Below, piece after piece: positions 9,057 through 16,831 of a stretch of DNA of 64,000 nt (the stretch's first letter is position 1; every line of letters begins with the position of its first letter). The position numbers and the translations under genes were made by a program. The stretch is from CAZXEU01 sp965207385. Lineage in GTDB: Bacteria > Bacteroidota > Rhodothermia > Rhodothermales > Bin80. The DNA lies in assembly GCA_965207385.1 (NCBI GenBank), contig CBDBLZ010000008.1:1-64000 (forward strand), in the 5' to 3' direction. The notes beneath the pieces were generated by a model that saw nothing but the letters and a program-made list of their open reading frames with translations, had not been told where the DNA came from and ran no database searches.

Positions 9057-10342
9057 AGGACCGCCCTCACAGTAACAGCAACGTGTGTAGGCTGAAGATC
9101 GAACTCCGGCTTCGGATTGCCGTTCTGCGCCAGCTCCTTGCGAGCAAGCGGTACTCCAAGGCCGAAACGTTGCGCAAAACCAAGATGGTGCATGATTTCG
9201 GCAACAAGTGGATTCCGGTAGTCAGTCGTTCCCTCGCCGAAATTCTCCTGGTTCACCTGACCGAATAGTCCACCGGGATTCTGAATCTCCACCCGGTCGG
9301 AAAACCAGTAAATGCGCACAGGTGCATTGGTGCCCTCGTAGCTTCGATGCATTACTGCGTTTCGCGAGAGCTGCTGGAGCGCTATCAGCGGATAGTCGGG
9401 CGCATGTTTTTCTAAGGTCGTCGTCGCGACCTCTGTGCGGACCGAAATGTTCAGTCGCAGGAGTTCCTCCAACTGCCGCAGCACATCGTCGATCCTCCCG
9501 GTAAGCCTTTTCTGATCTCGGATCGGGTCCGTGATCTCTGTGCCGTCAACGCGGAGAAACTGCACATACGCCCCAGGTACCCAGCCCTGGGGATCCCGCC
9601 CGAGACCCAGAAGCGCGCCCCAGGTCGGCACATCACCCACGAGCATACGCAGCGACCGGAGCTGCTGATTCAAAGACCGATTGTTGTCCTCCAGAATCTC
9701 CGGAGCGATTGCCTGTGGCAGGAATTGGGTCCTGACATACTCTACATTGAGATCATTAATCGAGGCGTCCGGCGCCGGACGCTGATCAAAGGGCAGCTCA
9801 CCGGCGCGTCGGCGCTCGCTAAGCCGCTGCTCTTCCTCGAGAGTGGCCTGACGCAATGTCGGGCCAACTCTCACCCAGGCTCGTCCTCGAAAGCGTACGG
9901 GCGGACTCCGTGATGGCTCGACCAGTATTACAGCGACTTCGCATCCCGAGTACACATGTTTCTGGACGACAAGAGACGGTGTGGGAATAATGGTCCCATC
10001 GTCCTTCATGCCAGCAAGTTCTTTCAAGAGCTGGTCGTCGATCGTTGTGTCGGCGCATTCACCGTTGTCCTCGACACCAATGAAGATTGCCCCGGGCAGG
10101 CCATGGCCTGGAAGATCGTTGGCGAGAGCGCAGATATTTCGCCGAAGTTTCTTGGAGTCGGAGGCGGAACGCTTTCGCTCGACCCGGTCGGACTCGAGAT
10201 CAACCAGCAATCGGTTAAGTTCGCGCGTGTTCAACGGATATGTCCTTAGTCCCTCCAGTCTCTTGCGTATCCGCGGAAAGATACCGATGATGCGGCTAAG
10301 CTCAAAGGCCCGGTCACTCAAGGAGGTACGGGCGAATGGCAT
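9053..10342 (-). CDS. Schlafen AlbA_2-type ATP-binding DNA-associated protein
   Basis: 429 residues. Residues about 40-150 match the AlbA_2 (Schlafen) putative nucleic-acid-binding domain: an acidic/basic motif at ESDRVERKRS, then IFIGVEDNGEC, and VRFRGRAWVRVGPTLRQAT at its end. A linker leads to a C-terminal HATPase_c_4-type region with LSRNAVMHRSYEGTNAPV, DRVEIQNPGGLFG and a final FGLGVPLARKELAQNG. Such proteins occur as transcription regulators and in defence or mobile islands. The gene overlaps the ParA gene by 4 bases. ATG at 10342 is used; no stronger alternative is seen. Its exact activity is unknown. Confidence 0.8.
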   Translation of the reverse strand: MPFARTSLSDRAFELSRIIGIFPRIRKRLEGLRTYPLNTRELNRLLVDLESDRVERKRSASDSKKLRRNICALANDLPGHGLPGAIFIGVEDNGECADTTIDDQLLKELAGMKDDGTIIPTPSLVVQKHVYSGCEVAVILVEPSRSPPVRFRGRAWVRVGPTLRQATLEEEQRLSERRRAGELPFDQRPAPDASINDLNVEYVRTQFLPQAIAPEILEDNNRSLNQQLRSLRMLVGDVPTWGALLGLGRDPQGWVPGAYVQFLRVDGTEITDPIRDQKRLTGRIDDVLRQLEELLRLNISVRTEVATTTLEKHAPDYPLIALQQLSRNAVMHRSYEGTNAPVRIYWFSDRVEIQNPGGLFGQVNQENFGEGTTDYRNPLVAEIMHHLGFAQRFGLGVPLARKELAQNGNPKPEFDLQPTHVAVTVRAVL

Positions 10343-10594
10343 CCCAATTCAGCACGCACTCCAGATTCGCTGCCGAAATTTCAGCCCGCGACAGTGGTCG
10401 AAAAGGTTTGGAGAGGACGATTCCGTGGTCCAGAATCCGATGCTTCCCACTCGTCCGCGAAAGACTGCCTACGACCAAACTACTTGTAGCCAGCTTTACG
10501 GCGCGTCATCCGGCGTGCATTTGGCATTTGGTGCCAAGGTGCCGCCTGTAGATTCAGCGGCTACCCTGGGAGGCCCGCCTCGGACTGCCAATGC

Positions 10595-10978
10595 CTACCG
10601 ATTTGCGTCCGCCCTTGTTACCCGTATTCGGACAGGCGAGGTGCCATCATCGCCGAGCTCAGAGACCGTACCAGTAATAATTCGCACCGGCCGGCTTGCG
10701 ACAGCGGCTTCGTACTGGCTTAGCTTGCCCGTCCATTCAACATCAAGTGCGACCCGCTCAGGCAGCCGCTCAGCGGCGGAAGCAGGTAATACTGTTACGC
10801 GTACGCTGTCGCCTATCCGATTGAAAGTCACTGTAATCGGATGCTTAGCCGCTTCTGTAGCTTCAAGGTCCGGGACGGAGGCGCCCCCCGCTGCAGCTTC
10901 TTCCGCGACGAGGGATTCGACGCCCGTCTCGCATCCGAGCACAAGCAATCCAAGCACGGCAAACATTGCGAAGCGCAT
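10595..10978 (-). CDS. Small putative lipoprotein
   Basis: 127 residues from the ATG at 10978, which is preceded by GGAGG eight bases upstream. An in-frame start at 11023 would put hydrophilic sequence ahead of the signal and is less likely. The signal peptide ends in a lipobox-like VLGC (LLVLGCETG), so a lipid-anchored envelope location is expected. The mature part is a small beta-rich domain (ITVTFNRIGDSVRVTVLP ... VRIRVTRADANR). No family is recognised. It lies between the ParA/AlbA_2 pair and Fic but is separated from both by over 200 bases. Confidence 0.6.
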   Translation of the reverse strand: MRFAMFAVLGLLVLGCETGVESLVAEEAAAGGASVPDLEATEAAKHPITVTFNRIGDSVRVTVLPASAAERLPERVALDVEWTGKLSQYEAAVASRPVRIITGTVSELGDDGTSPVRIRVTRADANR

Positions 10979-11203
10979 GAGCAGGCCTCCGATAGGCAAG
11001 TGGATTGAGATTGGATGAAGCACGGGCCGGCAAGTTCCGTGCGTCTATTCCTGTTTGACGGGCCCTGCGCGTCCTGACGGTGCCGAATCGAACACCTCTG
11101 ACCGGAGCCAGTGCCTCCGGTGGACCGTGTCTTGCGATGACGCGTCTCGACCCCGGAGAATCGGCCGCGACGCGCTCACTTCGTGACATAATTGACGGGC
11201 GCT

Positions 11204-12325
11204 TCAGATTCGATTCGGTTTCTTCGGCAGACCAAGTACGTAACTTGTGCTGCGGCCTCCGCCCGGCGCCTTTTCGAGCACTCCCTTCGTGATCAGGCTA
11301 TTGATGTCTCGAAGCGCGGTGTCCGGCGAGCATTTTGCAATCCTTGCCCATTTCGACGATGTCATCTTGCCTTCAAATCCGTCTAGAAGGCGATTTAGCA
11401 TTTTCACCTGGCGCGGATTGAAGGGCACCTGGGCGCAGTCTCGCCAAAAGCGGGCTTTCTGCAGCACGCCACCAACTGCATGATCCGCTCCATCAAGGGC
11501 CCGGCCAAGGCAGTCAAGGAACCAGTAGAGCCAGAGCGTTACATCCAGGTCGCCTTTCTGTGTGCGTTCAAGGATTCCGTAGTACGCCTTGCGCTCCCGC
11601 CGGATTTGCGCCGACATGCTGTAAAAGCGCCGCGCACTGCCTTCGGATCGAGCCAGCGCCATATCGGCAATGGCCCGTGCAATGCGCCCGTTTCCGTCCT
11701 CGAACGGGTGAATCGTGACAAACCACAGGTGTGCGATGGCGGCAGCAATCAGCGGGTGGCTGCCCCCGCGCCGCTCAAACCAGTCCAGAAACGTGTCCAT
11801 CTCAGATTCGATGCGATCCGATGTCGGGGCGTGGAAATGAACCCGCTCCCGTCCGACGGCTCCGGATACGACCTGCATCGGGCCGGAACGTTCATCTCGC
11901 CATGCTCCGACCACGATCCGACGTAGGTCTGAGTGCCCGGAGGGAAAAAGGGCCGCATGCCAGCCAAACAGCCGCGCGGCAGTAAGGGGCCGGTCATAGC
12001 CGCGGGTTGCATCAAGCGCCATTGCTACGACGCCTTCCACTTCCCGGTCGGACTCCACCAGGGCCCCTGTATCAAGGCCAAGCCGCCGCGCAATGGACGA
12101 GCGTACTTGGTCTCCATCAAGGATTGCACCCTCAATCTCGCTGGTTTTTACGACATCCATCGTCAGGGTAAGCAGTTCGGCTTCGTTTCCCAAATCGAAT
12201 CCGATGCCATCCATGCGACCGAGCAGCTGGCCCTGCTTGTAGCAGACGGTGGCCAGCTTTTCCGTCAGCGCCGAATCATCCCACCGGAAGTCTGGCCAAC
12301 CTGATAGTTCGTGTATATAGGTCAC
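11204..12325 (-). CDS. Fic family AMP-transferase with DUF4172 N-terminus and C-terminal winged helix
   Basis: 373 residues from a GTG at 12325; an ATG at 12370 adds 15 residues. The GTG is favoured because it yields the family-typical opening TYIHELSGWPDFRWD (DUF4172) and frees a palindrome at 12365-12379 to act as an operator. The Fic core motif HPFEDGNGR is intact, so AMPylation (or related nucleotidyl transfer) is expected. An N-terminal inhibitory helix TSEIEG matches the class II consensus [S/T]xxxE[G/N], so activity is probably auto-inhibited. The C-terminal 65 residues (SSKWARIAKCSPDTALRD) form a winged-helix DNA-binding domain. It could act as a toxin-like effector or a self-regulating modifier. 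Confidence 0.88.
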   Translation of the reverse strand: MTYIHELSGWPDFRWDDSALTEKLATVCYKQGQLLGRMDGIGFDLGNEAELLTLTMDVVKTSEIEGAILDGDQVRSSIARRLGLDTGALVESDREVEGVVAMALDATRGYDRPLTAARLFGWHAALFPSGHSDLRRIVVGAWRDERSGPMQVVSGAVGRERVHFHAPTSDRIESEMDTFLDWFERRGGSHPLIAAAIAHLWFVTIHPFEDGNGRIARAIADMALARSEGSARRFYSMSAQIRRERKAYYGILERTQKGDLDVTLWLYWFLDCLGRALDGADHAVGGVLQKARFWRDCAQVPFNPRQVKMLNRLLDGFEGKMTSSKWARIAKCSPDTALRDINSLITKGVLEKAPGGGRSTSYVLGLPKKPNRI

Positions 12326-12364
12326 TGAATTCGAGTCCCGTGCGGAGATTACATGCCGCAATAC

Positions 12365-12379
12365 CCGCATAATATGCGG
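12365..12379. promoter_or_regulatory. Perfect palindrome at Fic gene start, putative operator
   Basis: CCGCATA-A-TATGCGG is a perfect 7-bp inverted repeat with a one-base centre. It begins about 40 bases upstream of the favoured GTG start of the Fic gene and overlaps the alternative ATG at 12370. A looser repeat, GAATA...TATTC, follows at about 12381-12397. Since Fic carries a winged helix, autoregulation through this site is a reasonable inference. Confidence 0.45.
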
Positions 12380-12793
12380 TGAATACAGCTCTTATTCTCC
12401 GCATCTTGCGCAGATGTTCCGCCTCGTGCGCCCATTGATCAAGCGCACAACGCACCATCCGTTGCCGGACCGGCCAAGACAATAGCGGACTGGAGAGATC
12501 GCCCAAGTGCTGGACCCATCATGCACCCCTTGCCCTGGGGCACCTCCAGCGTCCGCACATGCTCCAAGCGCCGATTCGGAATTCAACGCATCGCACGCAG
12601 ATCCGAAGAGGAATGCCTTCCGCCTGAAAGTCCAGTTTCGCGAGGTCGGCTCGACCCCTCAGGTGTTCAGCAGCGCCGGTTGCCCGTCTGCGGAAATGGC
12701 AGGCTCAATTCGCCAAGAAGAAGGGAACTGGAATAGGGTGCACCGCTGCCCCGAATGGGCACCGGAGCACAGCGTGAGGATGCGGGCTCCGCA
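12380..12793. other. Intergenic region upstream of Fic
   Basis: About 410 bases separate the Fic promoter region from the end of the TIM-barrel operon. No gene, RNA or repeat could be supported; short open frames here show no family motifs. It forms the right edge of the accessory-looking insert. Confidence 0.45.
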
Positions 12794-13696
12794 CTAGAAG
12801 CTGTCCACCTGCCGGTAGGCCTCTATAAGAGCTGCCTCCCCGTCCTTGCCGGGCATCATGTTGCCATGCTCCATGCCCAGCACACCACTGAAGCCTTTCT
12901 CGTGGATGTGCTTGAAAACGTTGAGGTAGTTGATTTCCCCGGTAGTCGGCTCCTTGCGTCCCGGATTGTCTCCAATCTGGAAATAGGCGATTTCGTCCCA
13001 GGCAGCATCGATGTTCGGAATCAGGTTTCCTTCCGTGATCTGCTGGTGGTACAGGTCATTCAGAATCTTGCACGCAGGGCTGTCAACGGCCCTGCATATT
13101 TCGTAGGCCTGCGGAATCTTCGTCAGGAACAGCCCGGGGTGGTTTCTCGGATTTAGCGGCTCCAGCACCATGACCAGGCCGTGCGGCTCCAGTATGTCGC
13201 ACGCCCCGCGCAGCGCCTCCACCACGTTCACGGTCTGGTAGCCCATATCGAGCCTGAGATCCACGTGGCCAGGCACGACGGTCATCCAGGTCGCATTGAC
13301 CCGCTTTGCGACCTCCACGGACTCCCCTATCTCCTTCAGGAACTGCTGCCTTGCATCGGCGCTGCCGCTGGCAAGATTGGCCTCCCTCCACGAAATGGAA
13401 TGGGCCACGAACACGCCCATCTGCATGCCGCGCTGCTCCATGGCATTCGCAATGCGCTCCTGGGTCTGCACGCTCCGCCCTTTCATGCCGTTGTCTTCCC
13501 AGGCTGTGAAGCCCTGGTCAGCGGCGAACAGGATCTGGTCCACCAGGTCCTCGCCGGCGTGGTGGCTGAACATGCCAAAATGCGGAGCATACTTCAAATT
13601 GAATGCGCTCTGCGGTGAAGTGGAGGCAACAGGCACACACCCAAGTGCTCCCGCTGCTGCCGTTTTGACGAAGTGTCTGCGATCCATATTAGGCAT
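12794..13696 (-). CDS. TAT-exported hydroxypyruvate-isomerase-like TIM-barrel protein
   Basis: 300 residues; the last gene of the ten-gene sugar operon. A twin-arginine signal (MDRRHFVKTAAAG) predicts export folded to the periplasm. The body is a xylose-isomerase-like (AP endonuclease 2 superfamily) barrel with the Hyi-type metal and substrate positions: VLEPLN, NDLYHQQITEGN, QIGDNPGRKEP and LGMEHG. These enzymes isomerise, epimerise or cleave sugars and keto-sugars. The upstream neighbour is a paralogue with the same motif series 21 bases away. Substrate unknown. Confidence 0.83.
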   Translation of the reverse strand: MPNMDRRHFVKTAAAGALGCVPVASTSPQSAFNLKYAPHFGMFSHHAGEDLVDQILFAADQGFTAWEDNGMKGRSVQTQERIANAMEQRGMQMGVFVAHSISWREANLASGSADARQQFLKEIGESVEVAKRVNATWMTVVPGHVDLRLDMGYQTVNVVEALRGACDILEPHGLVMVLEPLNPRNHPGLFLTKIPQAYEICRAVDSPACKILNDLYHQQITEGNLIPNIDAAWDEIAYFQIGDNPGRKEPTTGEINYLNVFKHIHEKGFSGVLGMEHGNMMPGKDGEAALIEAYRQVDSF

Positions 13697-13717
13697 GGTC
13701 AGAAGTTGGCGATCTTG

Positions 13718-14581
13718 CTACACGTCGCAGATAGCAATGGCCTGCCGCAAGGACACCAGCGGCGTGCGCGCAGGAATAAACTCCTGGCCCACGTGTCCCG
13801 CGTAGCCGGTCTCCACGATCGCTTGCATGATGGCCCGGTAATTGAGCTCCTGCGTGTCGTCGATTTCGTTGCGTCCCGGATTGCCGCCGGTATGGTAGTG
13901 CCCGATGTAGGCGTGGTTATCGCGGATGGTCCGGATAACGTCGCCCTCCATGATCTGCATGTGGTAAATGTCGTACAGCAGCTTGAAGTGCTCCGAGCCG
14001 ACGCGCTGGCAGAGCTCCACGCCCCAGGCCGTGCGGTCGCACTGGTAATCCGCGTGATCGACCTTGCTGTTTAGCAGCTCCATGCAAACCGTTACGCCCG
14101 CCCGCTCGGCGTCTCCCATGATATGTCTTAGACCCTCGACACAGTTCTCGAGACCCGTCTCGTCATCCATTCCCCTGCGGTTCCCGGAAAAGCAGATCAC
14201 GCGGTCAAGGCCCGCGTCGGCTACCTGCGCAATGCGCTCCCGGTAGCCGGCGATCAGCCATTCGTGGTTACCGGGCTCGTTAAAGCCGTCCGTTAGCCTG
14301 TTCTTGCCTTCCATGGAAGGGCCGAACGGCATGGCGCAAGTCAAACCGAACTTCCTGACAACGGGCCATTCCTCGGGCTCCAGCAGCTCAACCGAACTTA
14401 TACCCATCCCCTGCGCGGCCCGCGCAAGCTCTTCGACGGTGAAGCCGGGATAGCACCACTTGCATACCGAATGATTGATGTTGCCTCGCAGGGACGGCCA
14501 TTCCTCGGGCGAAAACGCCGAGGATGCAGCGACGGCGGCCGTCGCCACCAGCGAGTTCCGTACAAACTCTCTGCGACGCAT
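13718..14581 (-). CDS. TAT-exported hydroxypyruvate-isomerase-like TIM-barrel protein
   Basis: 287 residues beginning MRRREFVRNSLVATAA, a twin-arginine signal. The Hyi-like barrel motifs are VCMELLNSK, YDIYHMQIMEGD, HTGGNPGRNEIDDT and VGQEFIPAR. They match the downstream paralogue closely in order and spacing, implying tandem duplication followed by divergence. It sits 7 bases after the preceding TIM-barrel gene. Periplasmic isomerisation or beta-elimination of an oxidised sugar is the likely chemistry, from family knowledge only. Confidence 0.83.
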   Translation of the reverse strand: MRRREFVRNSLVATAAVAASSAFSPEEWPSLRGNINHSVCKWCYPGFTVEELARAAQGMGISSVELLEPEEWPVVRKFGLTCAMPFGPSMEGKNRLTDGFNEPGNHEWLIAGYRERIAQVADAGLDRVICFSGNRRGMDDETGLENCVEGLRHIMGDAERAGVTVCMELLNSKVDHADYQCDRTAWGVELCQRVGSEHFKLLYDIYHMQIMEGDVIRTIRDNHAYIGHYHTGGNPGRNEIDDTQELNYRAIMQAIVETGYAGHVGQEFIPARTPLVSLRQAIAICDV

Positions 14582-14588
14582 ATATTTT

Positions 14589-15494
14589 CTAGTTCCGTAC
14601 GGTCGGCAGTATGCGGTCCATGCGCTCGGCTATCTCCGCAAGCCGCACGGCATCTCCACCGGCAATCTCCGCTGTAGCCCAGCCTTCGTAGCCGATCTCG
14701 TCAAGGGCACCCACGACGGCAGGCCAGTCGCAGTCTCCCTCGCCCAGCGGCACGCCGAAGCCCGCATACGGGCCTTCCCGGTCACGCTTGCCCCGACTGT
14801 ATTCCTTGATGTCCAGCTTGAGAATGCGGTGGCCCAGCGTGCGAATCCAGTGCTCCGGCCAGCCATAGTTGACCACGTTTCCCACGTCAAAATACCAGCC
14901 TATCCAATCGCTCTCGAATTCATCCAGGTAGCGCGCGCACTCTATCGGACTGAGCAGAAACATGTTCCAGACATTCTCGATTGCGATACGAACGCCGTAC
15001 TCTGCCGCCATGGGCAGTACCTTGCGAATCTCTTCCTGACTGCGCCTGTATGCATCCTCGTATGACACGCCCTTGTTAACTACGGCTGGCACAAGCAGAA
15101 CGGTTGAGGCGCCAAAGGCGCGGGCGTCATCCAGGGCCGTGCGCAGCCCGGCCAATCCCTCTGCGCGGACTTCCGGATCGGGGTCGGAGAGGGTCTTGTT
15201 CCAGTGCACCGAATCCACTACGCCGTGAATGGGCAGCCCAACCGCTTCTTTGGCGGCGAGGACTTCGTCTCGGTCCAGATCATTGGGGCTCGATAATTCG
15301 ACACCGTCAAATCCCAGCGACTGCAGCAGACGAAACTTGCCCTCCACCGACAGATCCTCTTGCACCATGCCGAATTTGACGGCCTTGCGAATGGAACTGG
15401 CCCGGGGCGACTGACTCCTCGCCGGGTGTGTACTTATGGCGGAGGCCAGCGCCACGGCCGCCGCGCCCTTTCTGAGAAAATCCCGTCTCTTCAT
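14589..15494 (-). CDS. TAT-exported sugar phosphate isomerase/epimerase-like TIM barrel
   Basis: 301 residues from ATG 15494, which places MKRRDFLRKGAAAVALASA, a good twin-arginine signal, at the N-terminus. The open frame extends 12 codons upstream into the previous gene, but the start at 15494 shares one base with that gene's stop (TGATG), a normal coupling arrangement. Barrel motifs are GVELSSPND, AIENVWN, YFDVGNVVNYG and LDIKEYSRGKRD, with GWATAEI at the end. Function is probably isomerase, epimerase or lyase acting on an exported sugar intermediate. Confidence 0.84.
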   Translation of the reverse strand: MKRRDFLRKGAAAVALASAISTHPARSQSPRASSIRKAVKFGMVQEDLSVEGKFRLLQSLGFDGVELSSPNDLDRDEVLAAKEAVGLPIHGVVDSVHWNKTLSDPDPEVRAEGLAGLRTALDDARAFGASTVLLVPAVVNKGVSYEDAYRRSQEEIRKVLPMAAEYGVRIAIENVWNMFLLSPIECARYLDEFESDWIGWYFDVGNVVNYGWPEHWIRTLGHRILKLDIKEYSRGKRDREGPYAGFGVPLGEGDCDWPAVVGALDEIGYEGWATAEIAGGDAVRLAEIAERMDRILPTVRN

Positions 15495-16831
15495 CAGCCC
15501 TGCCTTGCTTGAGCCGTGTTGACGGACCACGGCGCGCGATCAAGGCTCGTCCTGCCTGGCACGGCCACCGCCGGAATGGGCATCGGACCGAAGGCCAGTG
15601 TAGGCGGAACGAGATCAAGGCCGGAGCCCGCCAGCTCGTCCCACGTGAGTTCCTGGCCCGTGTACGCGCTCTCGCGCCCCAGCACGGCCGTCAGCGTGCT
15701 GTCCGCAATCTGCCGCGTTTCGTTAATGGCCAAACCCTCACGGATGCTGTGAATGAGATCGGTGTGCTCCACCACGTAGGCGTTGTTTCCAGGCTCGGGA
15801 GCTTCAAACAGCACGGATCCTTCGTGGGACCGCAGCACGGACCACCCGGGATGCAGCTCTGCCACACCCTTCGTGCCCACGACGCGATTGGTCACCCGCG
15901 TGGTGACATCCTTCATCTGCCTGCACTTGGCTTCCACGCGCACGCCGCCCTCATACACGTATTCGACGCTGAAATGATCATAAATGTGGCCATACGACGG
16001 ATCAACCCGCTCGATGCGTCCTCCCATGGCCAGGCAGGATTCCGGACGCGCCTGGAAAACCCAGTTGATCACGTCCAGGTTGTGCACGAATTGCTCCACG
16101 ATGTGATCGCCCGACAGCCAGGTGAAGTAGTACCAGTTGCGGCATTGCCATTCCATGTCCGACATGCCCGGCTTGCGGGGGCGCAGCCATATTGGCCCGG
16201 TCATATAGTACTCCTGGGCGGATACAAGCTCTCCAATCATGCCGTCGTGGATGCGCTTTATCGCCTCCACAAAACTCGGCTGCCTGCGATACAGCGTGCC
16301 GGCCACCACCGAGAGCCCTTTTTTCGTGGCCAGTTCGCCCGCCTCGTTTATGGCATGCGTCCCGGCCACGTCCACCGAGACGGGCTTCTCCATGAACACG
16401 TGCTTTCCGGCCTCGACGGCTGCCCGGAAATGAACCGGCCGAAATCCCGGCGGAGTCGCCAGAATGACCATGTCCACGTCGCTTTCGATGACATGCCGAT
16501 ACGCGTCAAATCCGACGAAAGCGTGCTCCCTGTCGACCTGGAACGCCGCTCCAATCTCTTGCTGAAGCCCTTGCATGGACCGGTCCAGCCGATCCTCAAA
16601 CAGGTCTCCCATTGCAGAAATCACGACCCCGTCTGCCGATTGAACCGCGTCGCGGGCAGCCCCGGTACCCCGGCCGCCGCAGCCCACGACGCCTACCCGG
16701 ATCGTATCCGTGCCGCCGGCATAAGCGAAATCGCCCCGGCCCATCAGCCCGGCAGACACGCCGAGCGTGGTAGCCGCCGACACTTTCAGGAATCGGCGGC
16801 GTGACTGGGTTGCATTGTCCTGTTCAGCCAT
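15494..16831 (-). CDS. TAT-exported Gfo/Idh/MocA family oxidoreductase
   Basis: 445 residues. The N-terminus carries SRRRFLKVSAATTLG, an exact twin-arginine consensus, so the enzyme is exported with its nicotinamide cofactor bound. The Rossmann motif is GVVGCGGRG and the family EKP motif is FMEKPVSVDV. The substrate region WYYFTWLSGDHIVEQFVHN holds the conserved His and Asp. Exported members of this family oxidise glycosides, commonly at C3, or act as redox-recycling glycosidases. It resembles the enzyme at 17855-19228 motif for motif; ApbE lies between them. Its start overlaps the ApbE stop by 8 bases. Confidence 0.87.
   Translation of the reverse strand: MAEQDNATQSRRRFLKVSAATTLGVSAGLMGRGDFAYAGGTDTIRVGVVGCGGRGTGAARDAVQSADGVVISAMGDLFEDRLDRSMQGLQQEIGAAFQVDREHAFVGFDAYRHVIESDVDMVILATPPGFRPVHFRAAVEAGKHVFMEKPVSVDVAGTHAINEAGELATKKGLSVVAGTLYRRQPSFVEAIKRIHDGMIGELVSAQEYYMTGPIWLRPRKPGMSDMEWQCRNWYYFTWLSGDHIVEQFVHNLDVINWVFQARPESCLAMGGRIERVDPSYGHIYDHFSVEYVYEGGVRVEAKCRQMKDVTTRVTNRVVGTKGVAELHPGWSVLRSHEGSVLFEAPEPGNNAYVVEHTDLIHSIREGLAINETRQIADSTLTAVLGRESAYTGQELTWDELAGSGLDLVPPTLAFGPMPIPAVAVPGRTSLDRAPWSVNTAQARQG

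Noticed and set aside
9981..11018. 345-residue plus-strand frame over the AlbA_2 start and lipoprotein gene
   Set aside because: It is antisense to two supported genes and low in complexity (Ser/Arg/Thr-rich).
11060..11100. TTCGATT motif on the minus strand resembling a tRNA T loop
   Set aside because: The flanking five-base stems do not pair and no acceptor or anticodon arm is present.
15509..16804. 431-residue open frame opposite an exported dehydrogenase
   Set aside because: It mirrors the dehydrogenase codons and has no family motif or ribosome-binding site.
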